From: Deinandra increscens subsp. villosa
Taxonomy: Eukaryota; Streptophyta; Magnoliopsida; Asterales; Asteraceae
Assembly (NCBI GenBank): GCA_039602395.1
Contig: JBCNJP010000017.1
Span: 6,875,238 to 6,939,237 of the forward strand
DNA: 64,000 nt
Direction: 5' to 3'
The notes beneath the pieces are model-generated. The model ran no database searches. It was given only the letters and a program-made list of their open reading frames with translations, and was not told the DNA's origin. Both the position numbers and the translations under genes were made by a program. This document shows, one piece after another, positions 1-11,038 of the stretch (positions are counted from its first letter, which is position 1; the number at the start of each line of letters is the position of its first letter).

Positions 1-1130
1 AAACACTTTGCTATATACATAAAGGGTATAATAAAAAGTTAGAAAACTAAGATGTGTAAGAAAACTTATAAACCATTAATCATTGGAAATCAATAGGTAA
101 GATGGTTACCATCTTCTGTTAATACTAATAAAAGAGTAAATAAGGTTATCACTTGACAATATTCTATCCTTTTTATAGGTATTTTTCTTTTAAACAATTA
201 TAATATGTTTTTTATATTTTATAATTTATTTAATATTTAATACATATTTATTTCTTATAATCTGCTTTCATCTTCCTTTTTTCTATCACATTTTTATAAA
301 TGTACTAAATTAAAATTTAAGATTAATGATATGTTTTTATTAGATAGTTAACTTTTCTATAAAAAATTAAAAATACATTATTTAGCTTTTATTATATATT
401 TTTGAAATCTTGATGGTTGAACGTGATAACAAATTAATGAAATAAATAAATCTATTGAGTGGACTTTAGGTGCCAAAATTAGGGTTTTTTTTTCAAAGAA
501 GAGAGTAGGTCCTTCCCGATTGTCTTCAACGAATCAACCCTTCGATTATCGTTGGCCACCGCCTAACTTCGCCATTCACGTTTGGCAATCAACTTTCAAA
601 GTCATCGTTACCATTGTAAATTTTATATAAGATCATGTCTGCTTAAAGTCTAATTAAAGTTTTAAAAACTTATAAAATAAAATGTTTTTGGCCACGCATT
701 CTGAATATATACTGCTGCAACAAGTGTGTATTTCTATATATATATTTTGGTGTGAAATTTATTCAAAATCGAATCATATCAAATTCTAGGTTCGAAACTT
801 TATTTTACAAGTAACGGTATATATGGATTTTCTTTAACTCTAAAATGAATTCTTAGTCTCGTTTTCTTTAACTAAGCTGTAGTAATCTAATACGTTTATC
901 CTTATAAACTTCTCACACCTTTTTTAACTATCGGATTTTTAACGAGTTAGAAAAGAGTATGTAGCAACACTGAAATACTAGTTAAATTTATGTTAAAGTT
1001 TCTTCTAAATTCTTTTCTAGTTTTTCAAAACTTATATATATTTAACAACTTGCAATAATATATTATATTATATTATATTATAATATTATAATAAAATATA
1101 AACAAGTTGCGTGGAAAGAACGCTACGTAG
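1..1130. other. AT-rich intergenic sequence
   Basis: No open reading frame of note, RNA gene or recognisable transposon end was seen. The stretch is AT-rich with short TATTA/TATA runs near 1055-1100. It ends directly at the left target-site duplication of the Mutator-type foldback element. Confidence 0.5.
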
Positions 1131-1139
1131 TTAAACATA

Positions 1140-2415
1140 GGGAAAAAGACGAAAATAGCCTCATGAAATTGTTTTCCCAACTTTTAGCCCTACCTTAACG
1201 GTCGTTAACGACCTCCATTGAAACCCAAAACGACCGTTCTCGATGACCAACCACGGAGCGACATGTGTCATCCACGGTCGTTAATACCTTGGAAAGGTCG
1301 TCGACGACCGTCGTTTTCCGTCAAACGACCGCAGACATTTTTCGTCTCCAGGAATCTTGGAACATTGTCTGACAGCCTTGTCGGGTGTGTGTCGACGTTC
1401 TGAGGTCGTAACGACCGTGGTCGACGACGACCACAGTTACAGTCGTAACGACTGTTATCGGATTTAATTATTTTTTTTAAATTTTAAAATAATTCCATGG
1501 TCGTTTCGACCATAGTCGTTGGCGACCACACATGTGGTCTTCAACGACCATAGTCGTTTCGACCGTGTATGAGGTCGTTTCGACCGTTCTTTCTCATATA
1601 ATTAATAATTAAATGATAATTAATTGACCATTACAATTCACAAGGTAAAGTAATTATTGCGATAGTGCTTTGGAAAAAGGGACCTAAATGGTTAATTAAT
1701 TATCATTTAATTGTAATAATTAATTGATAGTGCTTTGGAAAAAGGGACAATTAATTATCATTTAATTGTAATAATTAATTGATACTGCTTTGGAAAAATG
1801 GACAATTAATTATCAATTAATTGCAATAATTAATTGATAGTGCTTTGGAAAAAATGGACAATTAATTATCATTTAATTACCTTGTAAATTGTAATGGTCA
1901 ATTAATTATCATTTAATTATTAATTATATGAGAAAGAACGGTCGAAACGACCTCATACACGGTCGAAACGACTATGGTCGTTGAAGACCACATGTGTGGT
2001 CGCCAACGACTATGGTCGAAACGACCATGGAATTATTTTAAAATTTAAAAAAAAATATTAAATCCGATAACGGTCGTTACGACTGTAACTGTGGTCGTCG
2101 TCGACCACGGTCGTTACGACCTCAGAACGTCGAGACACACCCGACAAGGCCGTTAGACAATGTTCCAAGATTTCTGGAGATGAAAAATGTCGGCGGTCGT
2201 TTGACGGAAAACGACGGTCGTCGACGACCTTTCCAAGGTATTAACGACCGTGGATGACACATGTCGCTCCGTGGTTGGTCATCGAGAACGGTCGTTTTGG
2301 GTTTCAATGGAGGTCGTTAACGACCGTTAAGGTAGGGCTAAAAGTTGGGAAAAAAATTTCATGGGGCTATTTTCGTCCCAAACTTGGTCAAAGAGGCTAT
2401 TTTCGTCTTTTTCCC
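1140..2415. mobile_element. Mutator-type (MULE) foldback element, non-autonomous
   Basis: A 1276-bp element made of two long inverted arms (about 1140-1648 and 1877-2415) around a tandem-repeat core. Both termini read GGGAAAAAGACGAAAATAGCC inward. The flanks carry an exact 9-bp direct duplication, TTAAACATA, at 1131-1139 and 2416-2424. A 9-bp duplication with long terminal inverted repeats is the signature of the Mutator superfamily. The arms each encode a mirror-image 61-residue open frame (1218-1403 plus, 2122-2307 minus) differing at only a few residues; these are by-products of the inverted repeat, not genes. The right arm carries an extra ~30 bp bounded by a direct repeat of GACGAAAATAGCC, so the left arm has probably lost one repeat unit. 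There is no transposase, so mobilisation would need a relative elsewhere. Confidence 0.9.
1666..1880. repeat. 55-bp tandem repeat core of the foldback element
   Basis: TGCTTTGGAAAAA recurs at 1666, 1731, 1786 and 1841. The last two intervals are exactly 55 bp and the first is longer, with a small insertion. Each unit is itself rich in AATTAATTATCATTTAATT and near-palindromic. The array forms the loop of the foldback structure. Confidence 0.85.
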
Positions 2416-2424
2416 TTAAACATA

Positions 2425-3125
2425 TGACCTCATGAGTCATGAAGATATAATAAAAATATATTATCGTGGAAACTTAGTTTTCGGGTAAAGGAAATGTCAT
2501 TAAACATAAGTTGAGGATACAAATTGCAAATTGTTAAAGTTAAGAGTTCGAGCTCGTTTATAACGGATTGAAGTGATTTAGCTCATAAAACTTAATTTTT
2601 TTTCCTATGAGATATTTTGTGTCCCCACCAATCGATCACCCTAGTTAGAATAAAGGTTACTAAAGGCCAAATCGTTATCATCATTCCTTGTAAAATGATA
2701 GTTTAATATAAGAATGTTTTCTCCGTTCCAAAAAAAATAAAAAAATAAATATAGGAATGTTTTGTTCATTGAAATTTAATAGGATCGGAATATGGATTTT
2801 GTTATTATTCTCCTTTATTTATTGGAATCAATAGAATTAAAATCTAAATTCAAATAATAATGTATTTGGCTCTAGTACTAGATAGATGCATGGTTTTGTC
2901 AACAGAATCCTCTCGATCTGTGACCATAAAATGTTGAGTTATTTTTTGTGACCAATTAAATCTGGACAACATATTTTGTGACAACTAAAACAGAACTGTT
3001 TAATAACCTTTGTCAATAAAATATTTAAACTTTAAATTCTTAAATCTTAATCTTAAAGACATAATGTGACAGTGAACGTGTTAACACTCAAAGTCACTAA
3101 AATATATACATATATTTTATTTAAC
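2425..3125. other. Intergenic; where the copia 3' LTR should lie
   Basis: No gene seen. Reading on the minus strand, the sequence just below 3126 begins TGTTAAATAAAATATATG directly after a purine-rich tract. That is how a 3' LTR would start for the neighbouring copia element, but I could not find in it the sequence present at the element's 5' LTR (10391-10500). The 3' LTR is therefore missing, replaced or too diverged to see by eye. Confidence 0.4.
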
Positions 3126-3133
3126 ACTCCTCG

Positions 3134-5643
3134 TCAAGTTGGAGCATAGATGTTAATCATGCCCAACTTGTTGCAAATGAAATCAATCTGGGTCTTCCGA
3201 AGGGGTTTGGTAAGAATGTCTGCAAGTTGAAACTGATATGTATCGGTTGAATCGATGGAGGATCAACTTTTGTCCCTAATACTCGATCTCTGATTAAGTG
3301 ACAGTCAACCTCAATATGCTTCGTCCTTTCATGAAATACTTGATTCTTGGCAATATGAATAGCTGATTGATTGTCACAATATAGTCGCATCAAATCATGA
3401 AAAATAACCCCAAGTTCTCTAAGGAGGCGGCGAACCCATATCATTTCTGATGTGACATCTGCCATGGCTCTGTACTCTGATTCAGCGCTTGATCGAGACA
3501 CCGTGTGCTGCTTTTTACTCTTCCAAGATACAAGATTTCCACCGACAAACACACAATAGCCAGTAGTGGATCGTCTTGAGATAGGACATCCTGCCCAATC
3601 TGCATCAGAGAATCCTGATACCCGTCCATCTCCCTCCTCTGTAAAGGCACCCACACGACAATGACCCTGATCAGAATACAAGATTCCAAGACCTGGTGAG
3701 TTCTTGAGATACCTCAAAACCCGAAGGGCAGCATTCCAGTGTCCAGTATATGGTGTGGCCATGAACTGACTCAAGACACTAACTGCGAATGAGATATCTG
3801 GACGGGTAACAGTCAAATAATTAAGTTTCCCGACCAATCGTCTGTATCGTTCTGGATCCTTCATCGGGCTCCCATCCTCTGGAAGAAGCTTCCCCGTAGG
3901 AAGCATTGGGCTATCAACCGGCTTACAACCCAGTAATCCACATTCAGTCAATATGTCAAGGACATACTTCCGCTGTGAGAGAAGTATTCCTTGTGGAGAG
4001 CGCGACACTTCTATGCCAAGGAAGTATCGTAACTGTCCTAAGTCAGTAATCTGAAACCGGGATTGAAGAAACTGTTTGAGTTTGGTAATTCCGAACTCAT
4101 CATCTCCTGTGATTATGATATCATCCACATAAACAACTAAAATAATCCTTCTGCCATGAAGATGTCTGGAGAAAACAGAAAGGTCATATGCACTGCGAAT
4201 CATCCCAAACTCCCCCATAACTTCAGAAAAACGCCCAAACCATGCTCTCGGACTCTGCTTGAGGCCATATAAGGATCGACGTAACCTGCATACTTTTGAG
4301 GCCTCCTCCTCAACAACAAATCCGGGTGGCTGCTCCATATAGACCTCCTCCTCAAGAACACCATGAAGAAAGGCGTTCTTGACATCAAGCTGATGAAGCG
4401 GCCAATGATTGATGGCAGCAAGAGAGATACAAATGCGGACTGATGGCATTTTAGCAACTGGGGAGAAAGTCTCATCATAATCATTGCCATAAGCCTGAGA
4501 ATACCCTTTAGCAACCAACCGGGCTTTCAGGCGATGAAGAGAGCCATCAGGGTTGAGTTTAACCGTGAATACCCAACGACAACCAATAACACGCTTCCCA
4601 TGAGGAAGCGGCTCAAGATCCCACGTATGATTAGCCCGAAGTGCCCCAATCTCGTCTTCCATAGCCTTTCGCCATCCTGGGTGATTAAGAGTTGTCATCA
4701 CATCCTTGGGAATCGGGTAAGAATCAATAGCAGTGGTGTATGCACGGGATTCCGCTGAGAGATGTGCATAGGAAACATGATGCTGAATAGGGTAACGGGT
4801 GGAGCGTTGTCTAGTCTCTTTGCGGAAAGCTATGGGTATATCAGGATACGGTGCACCTGGTGGATCATAAGTTTGTATATCAAGTGGTGGTGGATCATGG
4901 GTACTATGGGTAGTGGGTGGTAAAGAGGCATTGGGTTCAGTTGCAGATGAGGATACTAAGGATGGGCCTGCATCATGGTCCGGTTGTGTATCAAGAGGTT
5001 GCGTCGTCTTATCCTTATTCCGTCTAGCAACGTGAAAACCACTGGAGGTGTCACTTTCGGGAGGCCATTCGTAGCATCATTAGTTTTGGAGGAATCTGAG
5101 ACCGGAGATGAGGATGTAGACGGAACCGAAGGAAGAGGAATGGTGGGAATAATGGGAGATTCAGACTCAGGTTCAGGGTCAGGAAACAAGTCAGAGGCTG
5201 GGGTAGGACAGTTAGAAAAGTAGGGGCACGACTCATGAAAGGTAACATCAGCACTCGTGAAGTACCGACGAAGGGAAGGACTGTAACATCGATAACCCTT
5301 CTGAACACGAGAATAACCAAGAAAAACGCACCGAATAGCACGAGGCTCAAGTTTAGTGGTACCTTGACGGTGATCATGAACATATGCAACACACCCAAAG
5401 ATTTTGGGTGCAAGCGGAAACGGAGTACCTTTAGGGAATAAGATGGAAAATGGAGTCTGACCTTTTAAAACAGATGAAGGCATACGGTTAATCAGGTAGG
5501 CAGCAGTAAGAACGGCGTCACCCCAGAAACGGTGAGGGACATGAGAATGAAGCATGATAGTACGGGCAACATCCAACAAATGACGGTTCTTGCCTTCAGC
5601 AATGCCGTTTTGTTGAGGTGTATACACGCAAGAGGACTCATGA
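3134..5643 (-). pseudogene. Copia pol, 3' half: integrase C-part, reverse transcriptase, RNase H
   Basis: The upper part (5638 down to about 5035) begins in the integrase core at the conserved YTPQQNG block and continues through KIFGCVAYVH and the CVFLGYS region typical of the copia integrase C-terminus. A frameshift near 5035 then leads into a frame that stays open through the reverse transcriptase, where WRKAMEDEI, the LDVKNAFLHG motif and the catalytic YVDDIIITG are visible. RNase H follows with DADWAGCP, TTGYCVF and SSAESEYRA. Near 3240 a second frameshift moves the family's usual ADILTKPL ending into another frame; in that frame the stop is at 3134-3136. In an undamaged element these would be one polyprotein with the gag part at 8262-10074. 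The integrase glutamate block reads AEGKNRHLLD, where AERKNR is usual. Confidence 0.9.
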
Positions 5644-8261
5644 TGTCACACCCCCAAATAACCACTAACGGAATTTATACCGTTAAGGGGTGCGAGCAAA
5701 CAGGACCACAACCATTAGTTACAAATACTAAACGAATCAGAGTTAGTCCAAACACACGTCATAAATAAAGTCTCAAAATACGCAGCGGAAAAATATTATG
5801 TTAGCACTAACCACGTGCTTTACAAATTCATTGTTTTAAATTCTCAATTAAGTTTAACCAAAATAAAATGTCTTCAAGTGCTATGCCAACCCGTTCCGGA
5901 ATACTCCTCAGCGATCTGCAAAAGTGAAAACCATACAAGTGTCAACCTAACGGTTGGTGAGTTCACAGTGGGCTTGTCACGCAGTGGCCCGGTCTCATAA
6001 TCATAATCGTATCAACATATACTTATGAAGTAGGTATTTGTGAAAAGCAATGCTTAGTGATGTCCATAGACATGGTATTGTGGTTTAGTGAAAGAAATGT
6101 CCGTAACATACGTTATCGGGTATGTACTAGTTTTGTATAATTAAAGTGCTCAACCGATATCGCGGGTAGCTAATCCGTTGTTCCATGCACTAAGGAAGTT
6201 TGTACCAAAGCTGACTATTATTGTAGTGGCATTGCCATCATCTATTTTGTTTTGCGGACCTACGTCATCGCGGCTTTGCCTCCCCCGTGTCCTCTCGGGA
6301 TCACGGTCAGATTGGCTGATATTGTACCTCCGTGCACCTCCAGTGTCACGAGGCGGAGTCTGTCAAACTCCAGTAGATCTACCAAACATCCCCTCGCTTT
6401 ACAATTAATGGTACAATTAAGTTGAGGACTTTTTCAGTTATAAGGCAATCCTTAGAAATCATGTGATATCATGTGGTTTAGACTTTAACCTACACTAGCC
6501 ATATTAAAATGGTTTACTTTGGGTTCTCATGAATCCCGAAAACATTTTCAGTTTTGTTTTAGAAATAGTTGTTTACTTGTTTCACAAGTTTCTCCCATAA
6601 AACACTTCAAGTTCATCAAGTGGGTGCCAAGCACTCCTAGGTTCTCAAGTTCATCAGAGAGGTGCATAGCACTCATAAGGTTGTCAGTATTGTTTTTCGT
6701 TAAGTTATTCAGTGTGACCCAATCGGGTTCACGGTAAATGGGTTAGTGACACTCACCTTTGGTTGCACTGCTACTCTTGCTAAGAAATCCAAATATTGGT
6801 TGCTTATCGAAGACCTAAGAACACGTTTAGGTCTTAAGTATTAGTCTTGTGTCTAATCTTTAACTTACGTCACTATGGCCCATAACATAGCACGTTTGAA
6901 CTATGACACGACATATCGACACACGACACCGATGGTTGATCATAACAAGGGTTCACATAATTCAGAATTCAAGGCACATTTCATTATTGCACAATCATGT
7001 AAGTCATGGCATAACACTCAAGTAAGTTGTACAAGTTTGGGTTTTGGTCAGATCATAGTTTCGCTACTCAGTTTCGCCATAGTTTCGCTATGCAGTTTCG
7101 CTGCACAGTTTCGCTGTGTGCACGGGCAGCACTTTCGCTAGGCAGTACCCGATGACACAGTTTCGCTTGCTAGTTTCGCTCGAAACTGTTGACACAGTTT
7201 CGCTAGCGTAGCTTCGCTCGAAACTGGTTTGAACTTTCGTTCAGGTTGGTTCGCTCGATAGTTTCGTTCGAGCATGTCTACTTAGTTTCGCGGGCGACAC
7301 TACAGTTTCGCTACATAGTATCGCTGGATGCATAAGCAGTTTCGCTGTATAGTTTCGCCCAGAGAACACACAGTGTCGCTGGTCGCGAAAAACTCACAAA
7401 TCAGCCTAAAAATCAATCTAACAGCTTTCATACTTCATGTGGTTCAATATTTAGCATGCATAATCATTTACCAACATTAAACAGTAAGTTTTAACACCTT
7501 AAACATGGGTTTTCACATTTAAATCACCAAAAACACATTTTAAACCTAAAATGACCTAACTAGCATGAATCTTCATTATGGTTTGATTTCAAACGTAAAG
7601 TTACAGACTTTATGATAGATCTAGCCTTCCTAAACATCATATCAGAAGATCTAACGATTCTATGGAGATCTAGGCATGCTTTATAGTAAAACACATAGAA
7701 AATGCATAAAGTATGGTCATGGGACTCACGGTTTGATCTAGGATCGATGGATGGTCTCTACCAACAGAGATGATAGCAGCAAATGGTGATTTCTCAGCTG
7801 GTCCAAAAGTTTCAGGAGAGTGTGTGTTTTTTGAGAAAAGGTGTAAGAAATGAGGCTTCTAGTGTTTTATGTCATTATATAACAGGAGCTAGTTTCGCTG
7901 GCAGTTTCGCTGGCCAAGCGAAACTGTCTCTGTAAGTCTATGGTTTGGCTACCGAGCGACACTATAGTTTCGCCCGGTAGTTTCGCTGGAAGCCAAAAGT
8001 GACTAGTTTACATTCTAAGCAAGATAAGCACGGTTCATTAATTGTCATGCTATTCCTAATACTAGATCATGTATTTAAATCACATTGCACATAATAACTA
8101 TAAATAAATGAACACATAACACATATGGACGGGTTCGGTGATCAACCAAAGGTCGTGGACGTATTCGGCCTAGTTAAGCATTAGTTACTAAGTTAACACT
8201 TATAACGTAACTAACGGAGATTGTCTAACGGAAGTTAACATTGGAATTCTCGGATGTCACA
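5644..8261. mobile_element. Solo LTR 1, nested in copia integrase
   Basis: The 2618-bp insert starts TGTCACACCCCC and ends GGATGTCACA, with 5-bp direct duplications CATGA at 5639-5643 and 8262-8266. Removing it and one CATGA rejoins the copia integrase reading frame exactly. TG...CA ends with a 5-bp duplication identify an LTR, and no internal coding region, primer-binding site or second LTR is present, so it is a solo LTR left by recombination. TGTNACAYCCC starts and multi-kilobase LTRs are common in Ty3/gypsy chromoviruses of the Tekay/Del type; that assignment is inference. Confidence 0.88.
7061..7385 (+). repeat. Cluster of AGTTTCGCT motifs inside solo LTR 1
   Basis: About eighteen copies of AGTTTCGCT or close variants occur in about 325 bp, with irregular 10-25 bp spacing and occasional reverse complements such as CGAAACTG. 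A second smaller group of about six copies lies at 7890-7990. The spacing is too irregular for a simple satellite; it resembles a diverged minisatellite or a cluster of binding sites in the LTR. The same cluster recurs at 11267-11591 in the duplicated assembly segment. Confidence 0.8.
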
Positions 8262-10074
8262 CATGAACAATGCCATGTTGTTTCAAATATGTAGAAAACT
8301 CAGTGGGTAAATACTCTTTTGCATTATCAGTGCGTAGAGTTTTGATAGATGTATTAAATTGGTTGTGAACATATGAATGAAACTCACGAAAAATGAAATT
8401 AATTTCACTACGAGATTTCATCAAGTAAACCCAAGTGGCACGGGAATAGTCATCAATAAACGTTATAAAATACTGAAAACCCAAGGTAGATTTTGTAGAA
8501 CAAGGACCCCATACATCAGAATGTAAAAGTTCAAACACGGTACTGACTCGACTAGACACTTTTGGAGGATAGGGACGTCGAGTATGTTTACCAAGCTGAC
8601 AAGACTCGCAATGAAAATCAGAAGAAATAGGAAAATCTGGTCTCATCTGCCTCATAACTGCTAAAGAGGGATGACCTAGCCGGTAGTGAGTCTCTCTGAT
8701 AGTGGAATCACATATGTTTGCTTTAGGATGTGTTGGTAAGGATGGACGGTAGAGACCTCTTGATTCATAACCGGTGCCAATCAGTCGGTTCGTCCCTAGC
8801 TCCTGAAAAACACAATAAGATGGATAAAATGTCACGGAACAATTGTTTTGTTTAGTGATTTGGCTTACGGAACAAAGGTTATCAGGAAATTTAGGAACAA
8901 GCAAAACAGAGGAAAGATTAAGGTTTGTCGAATTACGAACGGATCCAATGCCACGAACCGGACATGAAGATCCGTCCGCAATGCGAACTGGTGGATGAGA
9001 GATATTATGGAGGCTAGAGATGATACCTTCGTTCCCAGTCATGTGATGGGTAGCTCCAGAGTCAATAACCCAAGATGAATCAAGACTAGGAGATGTACCT
9101 GAATGAGCAGAGTGGGCCTGTGGAGAGGGATTAACTGTGTGAGATGATAGTAGTTGCTGGAACCGAGCATACTCCTCCTGGCTGAGTGTGTAAATAGGGG
9201 CAGCCTGGTTAGTGGGCTCATCCACAGTAGCTATTCTGGCTCGAGGACGGGTAGTTGGCTGAGAACCAGGGGGGTGATTTGGGTAATTGTACTTCGTGTG
9301 CCCGTCCTGCTTACAATAGTGACAAGTAATACCGTTTCCACGTCCAATACCCTTGCGTTGAGTCGTGTTAGATCCGCGACCAATCCCCTTAGTAGTGGTT
9401 AGCATGGCCGATGTGTCAGTGGATTCGGGAATTGCCGTGTCATAACCGTACATCTCACGTAGGAGATGGTATGTGGATGCCACAGATTTGATAGCAGTAG
9501 AGTTGCTCAACAACAATGGTCGAGCGCTAGAGTACTTAAGGGACAAACCGGCAATAAACATCATAACAGCCATCTTCGTGTTGCGCTCCTCTTGAACCTT
9601 CAAGTCAGTAGTAGGTGGAAACAAAGCATGCAACTCATCTTGCAGTTTGGAGAACCGAGTAAAATAATCCGTGAACGACGAATCACCTTGTTCGATTCTC
9701 GTGTATGCTTGGACCACCGAATAAGCATGAGACAACGATTCTTTCGCGGAGAAGGATGAAGAAAGATGATTCCACATTGTCTTCACAGTAGCAAAATTTT
9801 GTGCAATAGCAAGTACTTGTGGTTCCATTGCATTCCATAGAGCCATTTGAATGCCGCTATCATCAACTCGCTATTCCCGAGTCATAGGATCAGGAGGGTT
9901 ATCAGTTAAATGACCCTCTTTGTCTAAACTCATGAGACCTTTTTTGACAAACAGACTCCAAGAATTCCAATTGTTGGAATTAAGTTTCACAGGTATACGA
10001 AGAACAGAAGTATAGTTGATTAGACCCGGGGCAATGGTGTTTTCTTGAACTTCCTTATGTTTTTCATCACCCAT
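8262..10074 (-). pseudogene. Copia gag, protease and integrase N-part
   Basis: The frame begins at 10074 with MGDEKHKEV and is interrupted by TAG at 9871-9873, after which the same frame continues to the solo LTR junction. The Gag region has the usual copia features ending in a zinc knuckle that starts CHYCKQDGHTKYN; the fourth metal ligand is tyrosine instead of cysteine. The protease active site is intact as WVIDSGATHHM. The integrase has its zinc-binding HYRLGH...CESCQLGK module, the first catalytic aspartate in HSDVWGP, and the TDNAKEY block. The frame stops only because it runs into the inserted LTR; the rest of integrase resumes at 5643. Degenerate and non-functional. Confidence 0.9.
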
Positions 10075-10092
10075 TTTAACTATAAACAGTAG

Positions 10093-10378
10093 CTAAAACA
10101 GATTCAGTAACTTAAATGGTAGACAGTACCTGGTTCTTCTTGGCAGATTGACCACACAGAAAGTCAACAGAAGCAACAGAACAACAGCAGTACACAGAAG
10201 CAACAGAGCAGAACAGAAGCAATTGTATGCTTTAATTTGAGCCAGAAAAAGAAGTCTTTGGAATGTCAGACGTGGGCAAGAACAAGCTGGAACAGGGACA
10301 TGCGCAAGGCTGGACCAGGGACAGGAACAAGGCTGGAACAGGGACAGGAACAAGGCTGGAACAGGAGCTAACCTTTTA
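10093..10378 (-). other. Copia 5' leader with 23-bp repeats
   Basis: This is the untranslated leader between the primer-binding site and Gag. It contains about three copies of a 23-bp unit, GGCTGGAACAGGGACAGGAA plus CAA, at 10310-10372, and a run of AACAGAAGC-like units at 10165-10220. A minus-strand open frame here (10093-10353) is low-complexity (cysteine/proline/leucine-rich) and does not look like a protein gene. Confidence 0.6.
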
Positions 10379-10390
10379 GCTCTGATACCA
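10379..10390 (-). other. Primer-binding site for initiator tRNA-Met
   Basis: On the minus strand this reads TGGTATCAGAGC, complementary to the 3' end of plant initiator tRNA-Met, the usual copia primer. It directly abuts the LTR end (CA at 10391-10392 on the minus strand), which fixes the element's orientation and 5' LTR boundary. Confidence 0.88.
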
Positions 10391-10500
10391 TGAAATAGAT
10401 TATTGTATAGATCTGATGATTTTACATGAAGGGGGAACCCCTATATATATGTATAATAACAACGTAAAAATTAAAATACAAACGTTCTAAATATCAAACA
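10391..10500 (-). mobile_element. Copia 5' LTR, short or truncated
   Basis: On the minus strand the stretch runs from about TGTTTGATATTTAGAACG to ...TATTTCA, giving TG...CA ends over 110 bp, with an ATATATATAGGGG box inside. 110 bp is short for a copia LTR, so the outer end may be truncated or further right. No matching copy was found at the other end of the element. Confidence 0.5.
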
Positions 10501-10538
10501 TAGTATCTGAGATCTGGTGATCGGATTCCTTCACCATG

Positions 10539-11038
10539 NNNNNNNNNNNNNNNNNNNNNNNNNNNNNNNNNNNNNNNNNNNNNNNNNNNNNNNNNNNNNN
10601 NNNNNNNNNNNNNNNNNNNNNNNNNNNNNNNNNNNNNNNNNNNNNNNNNNNNNNNNNNNNNNNNNNNNNNNNNNNNNNNNNNNNNNNNNNNNNNNNNNNN
10701 NNNNNNNNNNNNNNNNNNNNNNNNNNNNNNNNNNNNNNNNNNNNNNNNNNNNNNNNNNNNNNNNNNNNNNNNNNNNNNNNNNNNNNNNNNNNNNNNNNNN
10801 NNNNNNNNNNNNNNNNNNNNNNNNNNNNNNNNNNNNNNNNNNNNNNNNNNNNNNNNNNNNNNNNNNNNNNNNNNNNNNNNNNNNNNNNNNNNNNNNNNNN
10901 NNNNNNNNNNNNNNNNNNNNNNNNNNNNNNNNNNNNNNNNNNNNNNNNNNNNNNNNNNNNNNNNNNNNNNNNNNNNNNNNNNNNNNNNNNNNNNNNNNNN
11001 NNNNNNNNNNNNNNNNNNNNNNNNNNNNNNNNNNNNNN
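10539..11038. other. Assembly gap of 500 N
   Basis: Exactly 500 undetermined bases, the round size used for gaps of unknown length. The sequence after it restarts inside material already present before it, so the true gap length is probably negative, that is, an overlap. Confidence 0.99.

Larger units (their letters stand above)
3126..10500 (-). mobile_element. Degenerate Ty1/copia LTR retrotransposon
   Basis: Minus-strand order from high to low coordinates: LTR-like end (10391-10500), primer-binding site (10379-10390), leader, Gag, protease, integrase, reverse transcriptase, RNase H, then a purine-rich tract near 3127-3137. Integrase before reverse transcriptase defines the copia superfamily. 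The body is broken by one in-frame TAG (9871-9873), a frameshift near 5035, a frameshift near 3240, and a 2618-bp solo LTR inserted in integrase (5644-8261). It cannot be autonomous. Part of it is repeated after the N gap, which I attribute to assembly rather than to a second insertion. Confidence 0.9.

Noticed and set aside
1218..2307. A pair of small 61-residue genes on opposite strands
   Set aside because: They are mirror images produced by the arms of the foldback element, with a composition driven by GGTCG/CGACC repeats.
7061..7385. CRISPR-like array
   Set aside because: Units are 9 bp with 5-20 bp irregular spacers inside an LTR of a eukaryotic genome, with no cas genes.
10093..10353. 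Cysteine/leucine-rich small protein on the minus strand
   Set aside because: It is the repeat-rich leader of the copia element and has no domain.
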